Positions 6,815-7,854 of a stretch of 7,854 bases of DNA are shown one piece after another; positions within the stretch are counted from its first letter, which is position 1, and each line of letters starts with the position of its first letter. The stretch is from Bacillota bacterium (GTDB lineage: Bacteria > Bacillota > Clostridia > Oscillospirales > Ethanoligenentaceae): the NCBI GenBank assembly GCA_023391835.1, contig JAEWAE010000081.1, positions 1 through 7,854 on the forward strand, given 5' to 3'. The notes beneath the pieces were generated by a model. It did not search any database, had not been told where the DNA came from, and was given only the letters and a program-made list of their open reading frames with translations. The translations under genes were made by a program, and so were the position numbers.

Positions 6815-6835
6815 GCCGGCCTTTGGACGGCCGGC
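6815..6835 (-). other. perfect dyad at the 5' end of the alpha-galactosidase leader
   Basis: GCCGGCC (6815-6821) and GGCCGGC (6829-6835) form a 7-bp all-GC stem with a 7-base loop. It ends just upstream of the ribosome site and, if the promoter at 6846-6874 is right, starts within a few bases of the 5' end of the mRNA. It could be an operator or an mRNA-stabilising hairpin. No T tract follows on either strand, so it is not a normal terminator. Confidence 0.5.
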
Positions 6836-6845
6836 ATCTTCTCCT

Positions 6846-6874
6846 ATCTTATCGGTTTTCCAGTCCAAATTCAA
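6846..6874 (-). promoter_or_regulatory. candidate sigma-A promoter for alpha-galactosidase
   Basis: Minus strand: -35 TTGAAT (complement of 6869-6874), a 17-base spacer, -10 TAAGAT (complement of 6846-6851). Each hexamer matches four of six consensus positions. The predicted start near 6839 gives a leader of about 45 bases. Confidence 0.4.
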
Positions 6875-7032
6875 TCGCTTATTTTGCTTTTCTTTTGCCG
6901 TCCGCAGAGTCCGCCCGCGGGGCTTTTTATCTTTTACCTGCCCGGCCGTAAAAAATATCAAACGGATAAAACCATACGCATCATCCGCCGTTCCCATCGC
7001 AGGCTTTACCTTTCCCATACACAAAATTCGGG

Positions 7033-7047
7033 ATATGGATTCCATAT
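7033..7047. promoter_or_regulatory. 15-bp palindrome, candidate operator
   Basis: ATATGGATTCCATAT is a perfect inverted repeat with 7-base arms around a single central base, the form of a dimeric regulator's binding site. It lies about 160 bases upstream of the candidate alpha-galactosidase -35. The regulator is unknown. Confidence 0.35.
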
Positions 7048-7178
7048 AAATTTTGAATTTCACCGACCGGCCCGGATCGCCCCGATCGGTACGCCACATG
7101 CCTTCCCGCACGTCGGGTTTCGGGTGTGCATTCACATTTTCTTTTTATTAAAAGCAGAGTCGGAAGCATCTCGGAAGT

Positions 7179-7211
7179 AAAACGGATACGTTTCATATCG
7201 TGCTCCGTTTT
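7179..7211. repeat. 8-bp inverted repeat AAAACGGA / TCCGTTTT
   Basis: Arms at 7179-7186 and 7204-7211 are perfect complements around a 17-base spacer. Read leftward, one arm covers most of a GGAG ribosome-like site and the spacer contains the ATG (7196-7194) of a 71-codon open frame. Confidence 0.4.
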
Positions 7212-7283
7212 CGCGGTATCATGCGTTCTTTCGCCCCGATGCGACACATCCGCCGTCTGTTTCGCGCCGCAAAAAGATAGATT

Positions 7284-7325
7284 GGCTTCCCACATTTTTT
7301 CGCAAAAAGCGGGAAGCCTTCTTTC
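7284..7325 (+). terminator. stem-loop, possible terminator of an unseen transcript
   Basis: GGCTTCCC (7284-7291) pairs with GGGAAGCC (7311-7318); inside the loop a further TTTTT/AAAAA stem can form around CGC. It is followed by TTCTTTC on the plus strand, a moderate U tract. Read leftward the stem is followed by AATCTATCTTTTT. No gene reads into it from either side. Confidence 0.4.
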
Positions 7326-7327
7326 AC

Positions 7328-7358
7328 CAAAACCGTCTTTTATTCGGCGGCGGTTTTG
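7328..7358. repeat. 8-bp inverted repeat CAAAACCG / CGGTTTTG
   Basis: Perfect arms at 7328-7335 and 7351-7358 with a 15-base spacer, ten bases after the preceding stem-loop. No T tract of note follows on either strand. Function unknown; it may be part of the same structured RNA or an operator. Confidence 0.35.
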
Positions 7359-7394
7359 TTCATATAAAATTCAAAAATAATTATATCGGCGGTG

Positions 7395-7422
7395 TATACA
7401 TTTATTTTTTTTATGTTATAAT
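7395..7422 (+). promoter_or_regulatory. strong sigma-A promoter for the small coiled-coil gene
   Basis: A perfect -10 TATAAT (7417-7422) with TG extension (TGTTATAAT from 7414), and a -35-like TATACA (7395-7400, four of six) 16 bases upstream. The AT-rich spacer is almost all T. The expected start near 7429 leaves a leader of about 27 bases carrying the ribosome site. Confidence 0.75.
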
Positions 7423-7455
7423 GTTAGTATTATACGGGTGGGAGGCGAATTATAT

Positions 7456-7698
7456 ATGGCAAGAAGACGTAAAAGTGTCGACCAGCAGATTGCGGATATC
7501 GAAGCGCAGAAATCTCAATATCAGGCGAAGATAGACGGTTATAAAGTGAAAATTTCCGATTTGGACGGCAAGATCCAGACTTTGCAAGAGTCCCAGAAGC
7601 AAAAGGAACTGGAAAGCCTGTTGGACGTAATCAAAAAGTCCGGCAGAACTCCGGAAGAAGTCATTCAGGCATTAAATCCTACCGAATCCTCCAAATAA
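7456..7698 (+). CDS. small basic coiled-coil protein, function unknown
   Basis: An 80-residue soluble protein. Residues 1-7 are a basic patch (MARRRKS). Residues about 8-55 (DQQIADIEAQK... to KQKELESLL) are rich in Q, K, E and I/L with heptad-like spacing, predicted as a long coiled coil. The tail holds VIKKSGRTPEEVIQAL (59-74), which looks like a short helix-turn-helix or packing element but is not diagnostic. Similar short basic coiled-coil proteins are, to my recollection, annotated as hypothetical in Clostridia; I cannot name a function. The start at ATG 7456 has GGAGG at 7441-7445, 10 bases upstream; the in-frame GTG at 7438 would swallow that ribosome site. The gene is about 44% G+C, far below the left part of the window. 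It is monocistronic or leads a short operon, with stem-loops after it. Confidence 0.82.
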   Translation: MARRRKSVDQQIADIEAQKSQYQAKIDGYKVKISDLDGKIQTLQESQKQKELESLLDVIKKSGRTPEEVIQALNPTESSK

Positions 7699-7703
7699 AA
7701 AAC

Positions 7704-7728
7704 GGCCGTCGGGATAAACCCGGCGGCC
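7704..7728 (+). terminator. first stem-loop after the small gene
   Basis: GGCCGTCGGG (7704-7713) pairs with CCCGGCGGCC (7719-7728) over 10 bp with one G-U pair and a 5-base ATAAA loop, five bases after the stop codon. An A tract precedes it on the plus strand. No T tract follows, so by itself it is a poor rightward terminator; read leftward it is followed by TTTTTTA and would terminate well. Confidence 0.6.
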
Positions 7729-7736
7729 CAGTCTGT

Positions 7737-7769
7737 CGAAAAAGGTCTAGCGAAAGCTGGGCTTTTTCG
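7737..7769 (+). terminator. second stem-loop with GAAA tetraloop and T tract, intrinsic terminator
   Basis: Arms 7737-7751 and 7756-7769 pair over 14 positions with one bulged G and two G-U pairs, closing a GNRA-type GAAA loop at 7752-7755. The 3' arm ends in CTTTTTCG, giving a U tract on the plus strand, and the 5' arm has the matching A tract. It most likely ends the small gene's transcript. Confidence 0.75.
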
Positions 7770-7772
7770 TTG

Positions 7773-7788
7773 TAAAATAGTAAAATAG
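7773..7788 (+). repeat. tandem TAAAATAG repeat
   Basis: TAAAATAG occurs twice head to tail (7773-7780, 7781-7788) in the AT-rich gap before the last gene. It may be low-complexity leader sequence. I find no convincing -35/-10 pair for the last gene in this gap. Confidence 0.4.
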
Positions 7789-7804
7789 AAATAGGTGATG
7801 AAAG

Positions 7805-7854
7805 ATGTTGGAACGGGAAAAGCTACGCAGAGATGCAGTAGAATTTGTGAACAC
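7805..7854 (+). CDS. start of a gene cut by the right window edge, unknown product
   Basis: An ATG at 7805 opens a frame encoding MLEREKLRRDAVEFVN and running off the edge. AGGTG at 7793-7797 lies 7 bases upstream, a reasonable ribosome site. The alternative ATG at 7798, in another frame, has no ribosome site at usable spacing. The 16 residues are charged and helix-like but too few to identify a family. Base composition matches the AT-rich small gene before it, so both may belong to one segment. The gap lacks an obvious promoter, so some transcription may read through the preceding stem-loops. Confidence 0.45.
   Translation, partial: MLEREKLRRDAVEFVN

Larger units (their letters stand above)
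6875..7394. other. about 520 bases without a convincing gene, rich in dyads
   Basis: All six frames here give short peptides with no recognisable family and mostly no ribosome site. The stretch becomes more AT-rich to the right. It holds a 15-bp palindrome (7033-7047), an inverted repeat with arms ACCGACCG/CGATCGGT and one mismatch (7062-7069 with 7083-7090), an AAAACGGA/TCCGTTTT repeat (7179-7211), and two further stem-loops (7284-7318, 7328-7358). The 9-mer AAACGGATA occurs at both 6960-6968 and 7180-7188. A non-coding RNA or a decayed gene could lie here, but nothing proves either. Confidence 0.5.

Noticed and set aside
5871..7049. A 392-codon plus-strand open frame opposite the start of the alpha-galactosidase.
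   Set aside because: Same shadow effect; no ribosome site or recognisable family, and it continues into the non-coding gap.
6668..7135. A 155-codon minus-strand frame overlapping the alpha-galactosidase start.
   Set aside because: It overlaps the start of a confident gene in another frame and shows no domain or ribosome site.
7180..7200. A catabolite-response (cre)-like sequence TGAAACG on the minus strand.
   Set aside because: Spacing between TG and CG is one base short of the cre consensus and the rest does not match.
7126..7380. An 84-codon plus-strand frame in the gap before the small gene.
   Set aside because: GTG start without a ribosome site, a Ser/Cys/Arg-rich peptide with no family, and it runs through three inverted repeats.
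7438..7455. GTG start adding six residues to the small coiled-coil protein.
   Set aside because: The extension would consist of the ribosome site itself (GGGAGG), and there is no upstream ribosome site for the GTG.
1..7854. CRISPR arrays, tRNA or rRNA genes, insertion sequences, riboswitches.
   Set aside because: No regularly spaced repeats, cloverleaf-like segments, transposase or integrase frames, or terminal inverted repeats were seen by eye; a covariance-model scan would be needed to exclude diverged RNAs.

Overview
The window is mostly GC-rich coding DNA (visibly around 60% G+C or more) with tightly packed genes, strong Shine-Dalgarno sites and ATGA-type gene overlaps. The families present (CheX, bacteriohemerythrin, a NatAB/YhaQP-like ABC exporter, GH36 alpha-galactosidase, a ferritin-like/VIT iron transporter) suggest a motile, anaerobic or microaerobic Gram-positive bacterium, perhaps a GC-rich Clostridia-like lineage. 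That assignment is inference; no marker gene here fixes the taxon.

Layout, left to right. (1) Positions 1-1133, leftward: a bacteriohemerythrin gene (708-1133) overlaps a cheX-like CheY-P phosphatase gene (242-715) by 8 bases; a weak open frame (203 to the left edge) may continue the operon. (2) A 240-base divergent intergenic region (1134-1373) holds a candidate sigma-A promoter for the rightward genes and a GC-rich hairpin with a T tract. (3) Positions 1374-3535, rightward: a two-gene ABC-2 type exporter, ATPase then permease, with overlapping stop and start codons. (4) A 12-bp bidirectional terminator (3547-3573) separates it from the next, convergent genes. (5) Positions 3596-6794, leftward: a cytoplasmic GH36 alpha-galactosidase (4572-6794), then an MbfA-like fusion of a ferritin-like domain to a VIT1/CCC1 membrane transporter (3596-4480), which has its own extended -10 promoter at the end of the galactosidase gene, bracketed by a 16-bp direct repeat. 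(6) Positions 6795-7455: about 660 bases with no convincing gene but several dyads and promoter-like sites. (7) Positions 7456-7854, rightward: a distinctly AT-richer segment with a small basic coiled-coil protein gene, two stem-loops, and the start of another gene cut by the window edge.

Functional links: the hemerythrin/CheX pair suggests oxygen- or redox-linked control of chemotaxis, and the hemerythrin and the ferritin-like/VIT protein are both predicted non-heme iron proteins. The alpha-galactosidase stands alone, with no sugar transporter or regulator beside it here. I found no tRNA, rRNA, CRISPR array, transposase or integrase. No clearly new multigene system is visible. The best leads are the repeat-flanked promoter of the iron transporter gene, the hemerythrin-CheX coupling, the structured non-coding stretch at 6795-7455, and the AT-rich right end.
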